A stretch of DNA of 64,000 nt from Paramacrobiotus metropolitanus (GCF_019649055.1 NW_026570262.1:248001-312000); one strand, 5' to 3'; shown: positions 1-10,852, counted from the first letter of the stretch. Numbers and translations are program-made. The notes: generated by a model from the sequence alone, not told the origin.

Positions 1-56
1 CAAAGGTCATGGATGACCACGTTTACAAAATTAGGAAATGAATTCATAAATGGAAA

Positions 57-620
57 TGGCTATTGTCACCCCCTTGCACCCCCTTTCGACTATTGTCACC
101 CCCTTTTTTTAAATAAATTAAACACCCCCTTTGACTATTGTCACTCCCTATAACACGGCCTTTAGGCTATTGCCACCACCATTAAATTTATTTTATAATT
201 TCGCCACCAGCGGGTCTTTTTCAATTCTGTTTCTGCCACCACCGGCAGGGAAAGGCGCCAAGCGAAGCTTATTAACACTTAATGCATCGCTTAGATGCGG
301 TCTCATTTTTTTGACATTAAATTTCGCATCTTCAGGATTTTTTTTACTAATGAGTTCCGCAGCAAAAGCGATAGCAAAAAGCCCGCAGTTATGTCCGTCT
401 CTCTGCTGCTGCGCGCGTGGAAAAAAAATTTCGGCGTCTCGGTTAAGTTTGTACAATAGCCAAAAAGGGGGTGACAATAGCCAAAAGGGGGGTGACAATA
501 GCCAAAAGGGGGGTGACAATAGCCAAAAGGGGGTGCAGGGGGGTGACAATAGCCAAAAGGGGGTGCAGGGGGGTGACAATAGTCAAAAGGGGGTGAGGGG
601 GGGTGACAATAGTCGCACCC
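57..620. repeat. Inverted minisatellite blocks enclosing a protease relic
   Basis: Copies of a short unit reading CTATTGTCACCCCC occur at 59-155. The same unit occurs in opposite orientation (GGGGGTGACAATAG) at about 456-618, at least six times. The two blocks face each other across about 300 bp, as expected for an element with repeat-built inverted ends. Long open frames across the right block come from repeat periodicity and are not taken as genes. No target duplication was recognised. Confidence 0.75.
193..450 (-). pseudogene. Ulp1/SENP-like (C48) cysteine protease fragment
   Basis: The minus frame contains QQQRDGHNCGLFAIAF followed about 25 residues later by MRPHL. This matches the C-terminal half of Ulp1/SENP-type SUMO or ubiquitin-like proteases, where a conserved Gln precedes the catalytic Cys of an N/D-C-G-L-F motif and an MR-HL helix follows. 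The catalytic His and Asp that lie upstream in the family are absent; the frame instead runs into the minisatellite. This is only the last 70 or so residues of a domain of about 200. Many eukaryotic DNA transposons carry such proteases, so it is probably a remnant of a mobile element. Confidence 0.6.
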
Positions 621-625
621 TTCAT

Positions 626-1379
626 AAATTGCACATTTTTTTATTTTTTGCTTGTGTATCATTATCGATGGATCTCCACGGCAGAACGGTCTCAATTATT
701 TAGACATCCTTCTCAATTTGTATGGGTTTTCTAACTCTCCATGATAAGGTTCGATCCCGCAAAGAGCCATTATAACACGACGTAATCACATAACGTAGAA
801 GATTAACTTCAGCTACGCAGTGCTTAATGTTTTAATTGCAGCCGGTGTTGTGTTCACTTTACCAGCTAGCCGATCGCACGATTTGTAATTACTACGAGTA
901 GTACTTGTAAAACGATGCCAAGCCGTACGTACCAGATTGCAGTGATGTGTACTTGTTAACTGTATTGCAGTACTTCCGGTGCCGATAAGATATCGCCATT
1001 CCACGAGTTTAAGTTACGAGAACGGACGATAAGCAAATAATGTGACGATGGTTTACCGTTTATGGACGACTGGTTTATGTAGGTTCACCAATTACCCATA
1101 TTATCGCACCCATGCTGTTTGAATACGAGAAATACTTGTCAATAGGGAACACAGTGTACTTGCAACTGTTTCTGTTCACCGCAAGTACTTGCTCACGATG
1201 CGTATCGCGCTTTACTTGCGAGCAGGCTTGCGATTTACCGTATTGTAGCTTGATAATATTTCGAGGAACTGAGCAGTCGAAAATTTGCATAATTTTGTTT
1301 GGTGTGCGACATGCAGCATTTCAAAACGGGAATGAATCGAGTTCGCAATACGGTCAGCGGCAATACGGCAATACGGTCA
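626..1379. other. Duplicated flank, no gene seen
   Basis: No convincing gene. From about 960 the sequence is a diverged copy of 3850-4190; for example CGGACGATAA followed by CAAATAAT occurs in both. It is the upstream part of a tandem duplication unit holding the two glycosylase-like genes. Confidence 0.5.
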
Positions 1380-2270
1380 GCCCTATTGCTACAGACTGGC
1401 GTTTTATCCTTGATAAAAGATATGACGAACAGCGCTGCTTCCTGTCCGATATCATCCTACGGCTGCTGTATGACAAGTACCATCCCCTAACGGGCGGCCC
1501 ACCAGTCCCCAATAGACGGAAATCTTTAGTTGGACGAGTGTCCACTGCACAAATTAAGCGCGGTAATCGTACTACGCAAACCGTTGAATCCACGCCATCC
1601 GTGCTTTCGCAGTACCGGCTACGCACTGGGTGTACAAGGTATCACATTCGCTGACCATCTTTGGAAAAATTATGGTTGTGGTCTTCCCACCATGCAAAAT
1701 TTCTGGAGTTTTTTGCACTTGATGTGACACCAAGTCGAGCAGTTTTTTTTTAAAAGGCAAATAACGCTGCTTCCATGCCCTTTATTTCCTGCCACACAGA
1801 AAACTATCGCCCTGGCATGGAGGTTTCACTTTGCATTAATGCATGAACTGGGAGTGCGGCATCCCGGTTTAGTTGTCTTTCAGTTGTACAATAACGATCT
1901 CCTGCAAAACGCATTCGAATCCTGGAGCAATAGCAACATCAGCTGTATGATTCGACCGCGCTTTATGGATGTAAGACGCCCGGGATCGAAGCACGTTGCG
2001 CGGTTCAATAATGCTAGCGAAGTTGAAGGTTACGTCATTGAGACACTAATTGCATTTAGCCGGTTCAGAAGAAGTATCGGAGCTATGCGGTTGGAATGCC
2101 GAGAAACAGAAGATAGGCTAAAGTTGCCTGTGTCTCTCACATTTGCCAATCTCGAGACGTTTGATGCCGAAAAACTTCTGCTGGCTGTGTTGGAGCGCAC
2201 GACATTGCGACAAATCGAGCAGATTACGACAGTCGCACCGACCTATGTGCGATTCTTGAGGGTTTTCTAG
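1380..2270 (+). pseudogene. Glycosylase-like gene, decayed copy A
   Basis: This is a diverged tandem copy of the gene at 4191-5272. Matching segments lie in different frames: DWRFILDKRYDEQ near 1395, LSAVIVLRKPLNPRHPCF near 1545-1600, YALGVQGITFADHLW near 1620-1665, and LVVFQLYNNDLLQ to the end at 1870-2270. Between about 1727 and 1839 most of the middle segment is missing and a T-rich stretch replaces it. Frame changes plus this deletion make it a pseudogene, although its last 143 codons remain open. The initiating segment is not recognisable. Confidence 0.65.
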
Positions 2271-2280
2271 ACTTTTTCAA

Positions 2281-3146
2281 CGCTGCGTGCCTTCAGTTTA
2301 AAAAGGTCACAATTGCTTGGTGGTCGCTTGGGTGTTGTGTCACTTGTGTGTGACAATGTACATTGGCGGCTCGATGGCAAATCATCTTCAAACTGTGTTT
2401 AATTTACAGTTGAATTAATTTTGCGTTTGCGGACTTGTGTCACTGGGTTAGCCATTTATTATTAGCAAGCCATTTATTTTTTATGACTTCAGTAATGTAA
2501 AATAGATCTGCGCACTGTCTTGAACAACTTGCCTAGGGGTCAGGTGGACGCGGCCTTGAAGGCGGGTAGAATGATGATGTTATCAATCGGTTAGATATTT
2601 ATTCTCTATCCCACTTAATTACTAAACCAGTGTCTTGTTCAGGCAACTTTTCAAGGAAAGTCAGAACTGCAGTTGATGACTACGAAATACATCGTCGAGA
2701 CGGTCAAACACGACGCATTTCGTGGGAAACATTTTTATCGTCGATGCAACTTAAAATACACTCGTACCGCAAGCGAGCAAGACTAAGAACATAATCTTCT
2801 TTTTATGGATGCAAGCGATTAAGAATTCAAAGGAGCGCAAAGCCTGAGAAGAGAGAATTTTGGCATCTTATAAAATAAAAAACTAACCGCACTCTCTGAA
2901 CTCAGTAGGATTTTACTGTATTGCCAAGACAATAATATTAAGGTCAGCATTTGTTTGTAGTATTTTGAAGTTATCGCTGAAAAGCTGCATTTTTTGCCAG
3001 GGCGAAATAGTAACAGTTTAAAAACCATTAACGTCAATTTTCCAACACTTCCTTGTTCCAAACTATACTTTCCACAACGGACCATGAAACAGCTCTAGTA
3101 ACTCAACCTACACAATTAGTAACTCAACCTACACACTGCTTAATTA
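2281..3146. other. Intergenic, no gene seen
   Basis: No supported gene. Two direct copies of GTAACTCAACCTACACA lie just before the fold-back element, at about 3098-3134. Confidence 0.4.
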
Positions 3147-3310
3147 CTGTAGCGGCTCCACCAAGTTATACCACAGAGTTTGTGTACGGGAAGACACTAC
3201 CCAGAGTGTGTGTATTATTTGTGCACGCGATGCATGGGCATACACACGCTGCGCGGGTGCAATTTTCCCGTATACAAACTCTGTGGTATAACTTGGTCGA
3301 GCCGCTACAG
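3147..3310. mobile_element. Short fold-back element (MITE) with TA target duplication
   Basis: Starting with CTGTAGCGGCTC and ending with GAGCCGCTACAG, the two ends are inverted copies over roughly 45 bp with few mismatches. Both ends share the CCAAGTTATACCACAGAG core. TA flanks each side (3145-3146 and 3311-3312). A TA target and short inverted ends fit a non-autonomous Tc1/mariner-type element. No transposase is encoded. Confidence 0.75.
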
Positions 3311-3312
3311 TA

Positions 3313-4190
3313 TATAATTCAGTTTGTGTTGCGTTCACGTTTCTTTGCCTATCGCATAATTCTTTGCGAACTGTTACTGCGCGATTTTATACGACTTAAT
3401 ACGACAAATCTTTCAAAAGATGGTCTACCAGAAGATTCACAGAAACTTCTCCACGAGATTGCGAGGCTGTGTTAGCCGGGAAGTGCTCATAACCGTACAT
3501 CACCCGGCAGTCACATTCTGCACTTGTATACCGCCGAATTGACCTTTACGGACAGGATGGAATGTCGGCCAGAGACAGCACCTCACCGCTGTCCAAGAAC
3601 CACAATTTGGTATATAAGTGAACGAAAGTGTATAGCAGAAGTCCGGGTATCCACCGGTCAGTGGTCGGGCTGGATGCCAGGACCACGGTTCGCTAGTTCG
3701 ACGAGTATACGGTTGCTACCTTGCTGTTATTACTAACCATGGTGAATCACTCACTTTCTTAACACTTGCCGTATGCTGATATACGTATTTGTATTTGTAT
3801 TTTATGGTAAAATACGTCTACTAGGTACAGAGTAGAAGTGCTGATTAGATATCGGCATTCCGCGAGCATATAAGCATTACTTGCACGTGGACATAACCAT
3901 GAACGGACGATAATCAAATAATCTAACGATGGTCAACGGACACAGAGCTGATGTAACGTTTACGATTACCGCATCGATGGTGTTAAGTGCCTCCTACCTA
4001 TTATTACGGAATAGGTTTACAGCCAGAGTATATTTACAGCTAGGGCCGTTTACAGCTATTTTGTTTAACTTATAGCCAGGTTCACGGTGCGTATCATGCT
4101 TAACGTGTGACCAGGCTGGTGCTTTACTTTAATGAAAGAAAAAAGAATATTAGAATTCGAATGTTATTATCATTTTATTCGGTGTGTACT
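3313..4190. other. Intergenic; upstream half of duplication unit B
   Basis: No gene supported. Sequence from about 3850 is homologous to about 960-1300 upstream of copy A, so it is the 5' flank carried with the duplicated glycosylase-like gene. Confidence 0.45.
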
Positions 4191-5272
4191 ATGGCGCAGC
4201 ATTTCACAAAGGAATGGATCCAATCCGTAATTAGCCGTATCGATACAGACTGGCGTTTTATCCTTGAATTAAAATATGACGAACAGCACCACTATCTGTC
4301 CGATATCATCTTACCTCTGCTCTACGACAAATACTATCCCCTCAGTGACGGCAACTGGACCGTTCCCACCAGTCCCAAATGGACGGAAATGTTTAACTGG
4401 ACGAACTGTCCACTGGACAAACTGAGCGCAGTGGTCATACTACGCGAACCACTTCAACCACGACATGCGTGTTTTCACAGTACCGGCTACGCATTAGGTG
4501 TTCAAGGTATCACGCTCGCTTCTAATATCTGGAGTGACTATGGGTATGGTGTTCCAACGGTTCAAAATTTCTTGAAAATACTACACTTGCTGTGGCACCA
4601 AGTGGAGCATTTTATGAACGAAACACACCACGATCCTTCCATGCCACTGGTTTCCTGCAGCGCTGAATATCATCGCACGGGCATGGAGATGTTCTGGAGC
4701 AATGGTTTCGATCCGGGAGATCTTTCGCAGCACGGAATCCTGTGTCTGAATATGGCGTTAACAAAACCGACAGTTACGAATTAGTGTGGGATGGCTTCAC
4801 GCTTCAGCTGCTTCGCGAATTAAGAATTCGGTATCCGGGTTTGGTTGTCTTTCAACTATACAATAACGAGCCCTTGCAGACACTGTTCGAATTCTGGAAT
4901 AACAGCAATATGTACTGTGTTATTCGACCGCGCTTTATGGATTTGGGATGCCCAGGATCGAAGCACGTTTCTTGGTTTAAGGAGGTTGAGATTAGAGATT
5001 ATGTGATGGAGATTCTAAATAAATTTAGGGGACTCAGTAGGAGGATTGAAGCTATGCGGCAAGAACATCGAGAAAGAGAAGACCGGCTCCAGATGCCGGT
5101 GCCTTTCACATTGTCAAATCTTGAAGCGTTTCATGCCGAAAAAATGCAGTTGGCTATATCCGAACGCATGACAACACAACACATCGAGTGGATAACAAAA
5201 GCCGAGCTTAATTATGTGCGATCCTTAATGGTTTTATTAGCTTTCTTTCAGCGTTGTATGCCTGTAGCCTGA
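4191..5272 (+). pseudogene. Uracil-DNA-glycosylase-like protein, copy B (one frame break)
   Basis: The start is ATG at 4191 (MAQHFTKEWIQ). Residue order recalls family 1 uracil-DNA glycosylases: a VVILREPLQPRHACF stretch where family members have their water-activating loop; QHGILCLNMALT like the Q-G-V-L-L-L-N segment; WDGFTLQLLREL like the G-W-E-x-F-T helix; and GLVVFQLYNN like the V-F-L-L-W-G strand. The usual catalytic Asp-Pro-Tyr and His-Pro-Ser motifs are replaced (EPL and RPRFMD), so glycosylase activity is unlikely. About 80 charged, coiled-coil-prone residues follow. The frame breaks near 4755, where the first frame stops at 4784 and the second runs to 5272; the change fits loss of one base. 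It is either a pseudogene or a frameshifted gene. The family assignment is a remote similarity judged by eye. Confidence 0.5.
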
Positions 5273-5413
5273 AAAGGTCACAGTTCCTTGATTGCTTCAT
5301 TGGTGGTTTTAATTCTGGTTGTGGGTTACCGATATCATGCGATATGCAAACAAGTTCTAACTTTACTGGAAACTATTTGCAGAAATCCGCATCGGGGTAA
5401 TTCGTAACCTGGA

Positions 5414-5419
5414 AATAAA
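5414..5419 (+). terminator. Candidate poly(A) signal for copy B
   Basis: AATAAA lies 142 bp after the stop of the glycosylase-like copy B. This is only a motif match. Confidence 0.3.
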
Positions 5420-5816
5420 AATAGCAAACAAAAGCGGTAAACGCTATACACAGATTGACTATTAAGCGATGCTCAAGCGACACTCATTGAGCTTAAACAT
5501 GTGATAAATCAGGAAAAGCTTCGTTAGCATAAAAGGTTTCGGTGCAAGTGGTGGCTGCATAGATATTGACAGTCTAGATTTGCTGGTAAATATGTAGCTA
5601 CTGTAATTAACTAATTGGCCACAACCGATAATCAGACTAAAAGGGAAATTCAAATTAAATTGTACAAGGTTTTAAAATGTTCTTACGCAATTGTTCAGTG
5701 TGAACACTGTATATTCTAGGCACCACAACGGCAAATAACATAGATTATTAGGATATTCAACTTCTCTTAAAGTTGAATTAATTTTGCGGCTGACTGGAGT
5801 CGTTGGGTTGAGAGGC

Positions 5817-6080
5817 AATTTAAGGAAGCGACCCGGTACATGGTACCAAACTGGTGTACATGCACGAACGCCCACTCCCTTACACTTTTTTGCACTGCTA
5901 TAAGACATTCTCTAGCCAAAGAGTTGCGTGAAACCGTTTGTGCGCGCATCAGTTATCGTTGCGGTTTTCGCGACAGAAGTGAAAGTCTCACCACGAATTC
6001 TTTTTTGTCTTCTGGCTGCAGATGAAAAGTTACAAGCTAATCAGGTACAAACTCAATCGCGGCAAAAGTTCATCTGGCCG
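5817..6080. repeat. Decayed single-arm copy of the TTAA fold-back family
   Basis: TTTAAGGAAGCGACCCGGTA and the following GCATGGTACCAAA-like and GTGTACATGCACGAA segments align with the left arms of the elements at 18120 and 40994. GAAACCGTTTGTGCGCGCA further in also matches. No matching inverted right arm was found, so this copy has lost one arm. The rest of 5420-6776 is AT-rich and shows no gene. Confidence 0.55.
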
Positions 6081-6116
6081 GCTCTTCGATCTGCCGATTA
6101 TCAAAACATACAGTTA

Positions 6117-6295
6117 TGAAATTACATTGGCAAATGTCGCGAACAGTTTCTCGTCTGGATCTTTTGCGTGGTTTCATCGTGCCATGTATGTGCTGAAATG
6201 ATGTAATGCGTGATGTTGTGCTCCATCAACGTTCATGTGAATATAATTAAGGAAAAGACGTTTTTGTGACCTTTGATATTAATTAGTAGCTTCTA
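6117..6295. repeat. First half of a segment duplicated at 12480-12660
   Basis: The string AAATGTCGCGAACA, then TCTGGATCTTT and GTTTCATCGTGCC, and the tail GTGACCTTTGATATTAATTA, occur in the same order at 12505-12662. The second half of the same segment is at 7815-8060 here but directly adjoins in the other copy. Confidence 0.7.
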
Positions 6296-6776
6296 CACTT
6301 CCGCTAAGTTATAATATACGGTACATGTGATATATTATAAATATTATAAATAAAATAAAATTTTTTAAGTGCCAGTGAGCCAAAAACCGTTCAGATGGCG
6401 TTTTTTCTGTCTGATTTTCAAAGAATCCGTTTCCCCGCAGTTTTTTACATCGGAAAACGGTTTTTGCGTAATTTTAAAAATTATGCTTCATAGTGATAAA
6501 ATTGGCGGGTTTGGAAAAATTGGCGGGTTCGAAATGATACATACATACTTCAAGTACATGTTCTGACAGATTATGCCGTAAATAAGTAGAGCCATAACAT
6601 TCGTCTTAAAATTAACAAACTTATTAATGAAATTATAAAATAAGCTCATTGTATAATTTTTAATTTACTTCGAAAAACATCCGCGCCGCATCAAAATTGA
6701 CACTGCACGTAATTAAGTAAAACGGTTACACGTACTTAAGACAAAATGCGCAACAAGTAGTTGTATCGAAAAATTC

Positions 6777-7216
6777 TTAAAGATATCGGAACTGCGCACC
6801 CACCGCATTGAAAGTAATGGCTTTCTCGCCACTAAACTTAACCAGAACACTAATGCCCAGTGAATGCTGAAGCTCCTTATTAACCGTCCAGGTGTTGGTG
6901 CTGCCGGCGGGAGTGGTCTGCGAATGGTACTGCTTCAGATTCAGGTAATCGTGCGAAGCTATCTTCGTGCGCCCATCCCAGACATGGACGCTCATTATAG
7001 TGCCCCCGTGCAGCTGGTACAAGAGGGTGATTTTATCTATGAAGGCATCTTTGCCATCGCGTTGCAGCGGCACAGGAATCGGCGCGTGGAACCAGCGTTC
7101 TTGCAGATTCGAACTGGTCAAGCGAAAGCGTGTACCCCATCCGTACACGACGGTTTCGAAGAAGCTGGCAATGTCTGGTACAAAACTGGTGCCGTGTAGA
7201 TAATGGGCATTGGTGG
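6777..7216 (-). CDS. Small bacterial-like domain protein (possibly DUF6623-like), last exon
   Basis: An open frame runs from a splice-acceptor-like CTTTGTAG (ends at 7217) to the stop at 6777, about 145 residues. It begins ATNAHYLHGTSF and includes YGWGTRFRL, WFHAPIPVP, VHVWDGRTKIA and LGISVLVKF. This pattern (N-A-x-x-x-H-G near the start, W-F-H-x-P-I-P, V-H-V-x-D-G, L-G-I-S-V) matches my memory of a bacterial single-domain beta-rich family, possibly DUF6623; the name is uncertain. In bacteria the first Ala would directly follow Met. Here a TAG sits in that place, so either an upstream intron and start exon exist (none found) or the start codon is lost. Function unknown. Horizontal acquisition is possible. 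Confidence 0.5.
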
Positions 7217-7814
7217 CCTACAAAGCGTGACAGTCGAATTAGCAATATTTGGGCACTGCTGCAAGGTGGAATAGTGTGCTGTACCAACACAAATATAAAA
7301 TCTGAGAGTAAATATGTGACCTTTCCCTCTACAGTAAAATATGTGACCTTTCCGTTTACATGACCGTACTGTGACTAACGCACGAACGTAATTAATAGCA
7401 TACGTATAATACAGTCCTACCGCTTCTCCGTTCCCTGCACAAGCTAAAACAGTTAGCGCTAACAGAATCGGGTATATTATTGAAATGTATCCAACACAGT
7501 TTAATATGGAGGAAGTAACTACAAAGCAGCGAGGCTAAGTACAGAAGTACAAAAATAAATTCCAGAGGCTAAATTGCAATGGAAAACAGAAATACAGCTT
7601 CCTTAAATACTTGCCTTGCGCGTACGAGGTATTTCCCATGGCGTATTGCAGTTATTGCTTTTTCTCTTCCATATCTGTCAACGATATCTATCTATCCGGT
7701 TGCGATAAGGTGCTTTCAAGCTGGGAAAGAGTGGAATGATTGTAACAGACTGCACTGCTGAAAGTTGATTACGATTTTGCCAAAACCTAGCTATCGTTTT
7801 TTGTAATCATATTA

Positions 7815-8060
7815 CCCAGTTTTTGGCTGATTACATGGTGGCGTGATGGCGCACCATGTTTCGCCGATCATTCGGGCTAGCAGATACATATCACTTATCA
7901 CTGTAGGCCTGCAGCAAACCCATGCAGAAAAACAGGAAGTTTGCCATTTATCCTTGATAGGAAGTCTCTGTCGATAACAACGCACGCGTCTTATCATGAT
8001 CATGACGCTAATTGTCGAAAATGCCGTTATGTGTACGTTATAACTGCATTTTATAAGCAC
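7815..8060. repeat. Second half of the segment duplicated at 12720-12960
   Basis: CATTCGGGCTAGCA, then CCATGCAGAAAA-CAGGAAGT and TTATCATGATC-TGACG, are shared with 12760-12905. The rest of 7217-8396 shows no supported gene, apart from two short copies of AAATATGTGACCTTTCC at about 7311-7352. Confidence 0.65.
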
Positions 8061-8396
8061 GTTTAACCAGGTTTGGAACTCGTAAAAGTATTAGGTATAC
8101 TTACTCTGCAGTAGATTTGCAAACTGATATTTATTTGATCCAAGGAATGCGGTACACTGTCAAATTACTTCACTATTATCCGAACAAAAAATCGAAGCTC
8201 ACGGACAACACGCACAATATAATAGAAATTTCACGGAACCGCGGAAGAGTACCCAAATACTGTAACTTCATGCCAGGACCGCGTTAACTACAATGCCGGC
8301 CTGTTGCAACCCGGTTTAAAATAATTTGAATTTTGCTGTTGACGATGCATACGTTGGTATTTCTAGATTGAATTTCAAATTACGCACCATTCGATT

Positions 8397-9024
8397 CTAC
8401 CAACAGAAAGCCCTGCTCAAACCGTTCGAAGATATGATCCATGAATGTCTGACTACCATCATTAATGTCAACGTCACCGAAAACATTTGGATAGACTTTT
8501 GTTCGGTGCGCTTTTGACTTCCAGCTACCCGGACATTAGAAAAGCCCCCGTCAGTAAAACGGGGGCTTTTCATATGACTGGTAATATCGTGGACCATATA
8601 ATTCCTCAGAACCAGACGCCGACAAATGGGAATGAGTCGGGTTAAACTGTCACACTTCCAAGCGCGATCCACAGCATAATATGGATGCGGTTCCGGCAAG
8701 TCGTGCACGTCAGGGCAGTTGGTACTTGGTAATACCACCGTATGAGCGACCATCTCCGATCAGGATATAGTCCAGCTGAATCCCTTTGACCGACAGAACC
8801 GTTGCTAATACTTTTGTGACGGCAGGCACGTTTGAGGACAGCAGACAATCGATCAGAGTAAGGCTTCTGGTGTCGGTGGTTACGGCCTGATATACGGCCC
8901 AGCTGAAGTCATAAACGTTGTGGCAGGAAAGCCAGGAGTTGGATAAATTCGTCGGCTTCAATATCGAGCTATCGATGGCAATGTGTCGGCTGGTGTGGTG
9001 ATCGGATAAAATCTGATGCCACAA
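8397..9024 (-). pseudogene. Decayed unrecognised gene fragment
   Basis: Two overlapping minus frames read as one protein interrupted once. The first (9024-8710) ends IGDGRSYGG and the second (8753-8397) continues NCPDVHDLPEPHPYYAVDR. Leucine-rich stretches such as SLTLIDCLL and LIPICRRLVL suggest a leucine-rich or F-box-associated protein, but I do not recognise the family. The frame break near 8720 makes it a probable pseudogene. No splice sites were found that would join the frames. Confidence 0.3.
8539..8571. other. Perfect 13-bp GC-rich hairpin
   Basis: GAAAAGCCCCCGT pairs perfectly with ACGGGGGCTTTTC across a 7-nt loop. The form is that of a bidirectional bacterial intrinsic terminator, although the surroundings are animal DNA. 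It follows the stop of a short plus-strand frame by 21 bp, with no evidence of a functional link. Confidence 0.7.
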
Positions 9025-9582
9025 TGCACAGACCCTAAAGAGGACACCATGCGATGTTGCCCGTGTGAGTATGAGTTTGAAAATGCAACTGAATTTTAAA
9101 TCTTATTGAGCATATTAAGAAAATTTCAGGGAAATCCGTTTTGTACTATGGCCTGCCATTTGTTTTACAGCCGTCAAGTACTCGTACACATACGAGGGTT
9201 GGTAGTTATGTTCTGTCGTTCGTATATTACCTTACCTTTTTGCTTTAGCTTGAGTGTGTAGGTCCAGGCAGAAGAGAACATCAACCATAACCGAAGACAC
9301 CACATCACCGATCCATCCGTCATGATCTACAATTCAACAGAGCACTTATCTAACAGAAAGTTGTACAGATATTAGCAGCATGGCTGTGACTTGTGGACCG
9401 TGGATTTTTCTCATTCTACGAATTCGATAGCGAGCCATTTGGAGTGACCCACAAGCAGACTACAGCCGTAAAACATGGATGGTGGTGATTCGCTAACGGT
9501 ATGGTGTCCCAGCGTATCTAGCCTTGCGCTATTTTGCAGCCGCGTGGGTGGCAGAATAGCCATGGTTTATATTTTACCGCAC

Positions 9583-9617
9583 CATTCATTCATTCATTCA
9601 TTCATTCATTCATTCAT
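9583..9617. repeat. (CATT)n microsatellite
   Basis: About eight uninterrupted CATT units. The flanking 9025-10003 holds no recognisable gene; 9780-9870 is A-rich with short AAGAAAA-type repeats. Confidence 0.9.
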
Positions 9618-10003
9618 GTATCAGGAGCAGACAACCCGGTAAACGGGACTTCAAAGTCCGGTCGGTAAAGAAAACAGCTAACTATTACCAAGGAGATTAT
9701 TAAAACAGATCAACAGTTTTCCAGTACCATACGTTACCAGACCTAAGAACTTTAGAAATATTCGTAATCTCTGTTTTTCTCATTTCAATAAGAAAATGAA
9801 GAGAAGTTAAGAATAACCTAAGAATAATCTAGAAAACCTAAAATAAATTAGAAAAGTTAAAGAGTTGAGAAAAAAATTAAGCTAAGAAAACTAAAATCCT
9901 CGAAAATCAGACTGCGGCAAATAAGGCTATTTTGGCGCGCAGTGTGTGGCTAAATAGTAAAAGGCTGTTTTGCCGACCATAGTGCGGTAAAATAGCTACT
10001 CGA

Positions 10004-10852
10004 TTAAATTAATGTCAGCTTACCGAGAACTAGTCCTTGCTGTGCGAAATTCCTCATAAAATCATAAAACTGTGGCGCATCCGAAGGAGGGTAGAACCTG
10101 GCAAAGGCCTGTGTAAGAGCATGGACATCCCATTCGGCCCGCATGGTATCTTGACGGTCATGGAGCTGGGCGCAAATAAAACTGAGGCAATCCCCAGTAA
10201 CATTAACGTAGATTCGGTATGCGACACACATGTTACAACAGACAGATCCTCCGGGTTTACTCGCCGACGGGGCTTGTCCGGCTTTATATAAGCAGTCACG
10301 CAAGGCCAACGCATCCAGCTTCCTAATCTTGCTAGCATTCCCATACGGCACGGTGAATTTGCGAAAGTACAGTCCGGTGGTTTGGTTGTGCAGCGGTGGC
10401 GCATCGAAGGCGGGAGCAACAGCGACGGCAATCTGAAACAGGTGGACCGGAAAAGGCTGTCGCGCATTACCGTCATCGAGCTGAACGAAGAACAAACCCA
10501 TTTGATTCGTAGATGTAACGAGTCGAGCCGGACGAAAAACGTGTGGTCCATTCTGTGAATTGCGTAGTGCCACTTGCACGGCAAAACTGCCTTTTGTTGC
10601 GACGTATTTGTCCAATGAGTCCCGCAGATTATCACTTAAAAATCGTTGAGCGCGGACGTAGCGTGATTGTATCCAGTCGGCGGGAGCCGTTGTGGAAGCG
10701 AAATTCACAAGCATGAGGTCCTCATCGATATCCTGCACGTATCCGAGCCACCGTTCCCCGTTCTCGCGTTGAACCATCACCGTATTCCCGAAATTTATTT
10801 CGCGCAGCCCGCATGCAAGACTCCGAAAATGATACGGTGTAACGGTGTCCAT
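10004..10852 (-). CDS. Uncharacterised 282-residue protein, possible Tudor/Agenet-like N-terminus
   Basis: A single uninterrupted frame starts at ATG 10852 (MDTVTPYHF), the first ATG in a frame that stays open upstream only from a TTG. Residues 20-70 (FGNTVMVQ, RWLGYVQDIDEDLMLVNF, then DWIQSRYVRAQ) alternate short strands and tryptophans in the manner of Tudor or Agenet-like barrels. The middle carries CCNMC, and the C-terminal third is mostly helical (WDVHALTQAFARFYPP). There is no signal peptide or membrane segment, so it is probably intracellular. Length, intact frame and codon regularity support a real gene. I recall similar proteins in tardigrades but cannot confirm it. Function unknown. 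Confidence 0.6.
   Translation of the reverse strand: MDTVTPYHFRSLACGLREINFGNTVMVQRENGERWLGYVQDIDEDLMLVNFASTTAPADWIQSRYVRAQRFLSDNLRDSLDKYVATKGSFAVQVALRNSQNGPHVFRPARLVTSTNQMGLFFVQLDDGNARQPFPVHLFQIAVAVAPAFDAPPLHNQTTGLYFRKFTVPYGNASKIRKLDALALRDCLYKAGQAPSASKPGGSVCCNMCVAYRIYVNVTGDCLSFICAQLHDRQDTMRAEWDVHALTQAFARFYPPSDAPQFYDFMRNFAQQGLVLGKLTLI

Noticed and set aside
131-703. 190-codon plus-strand frame
   Set aside because: It runs through the minisatellite blocks and opposite the Ulp1-like frame. No domain or start evidence.
720-780. GGTTCGATCCC as a possible tRNA B box
   Set aside because: No A box at proper spacing and no acceptor pairing.
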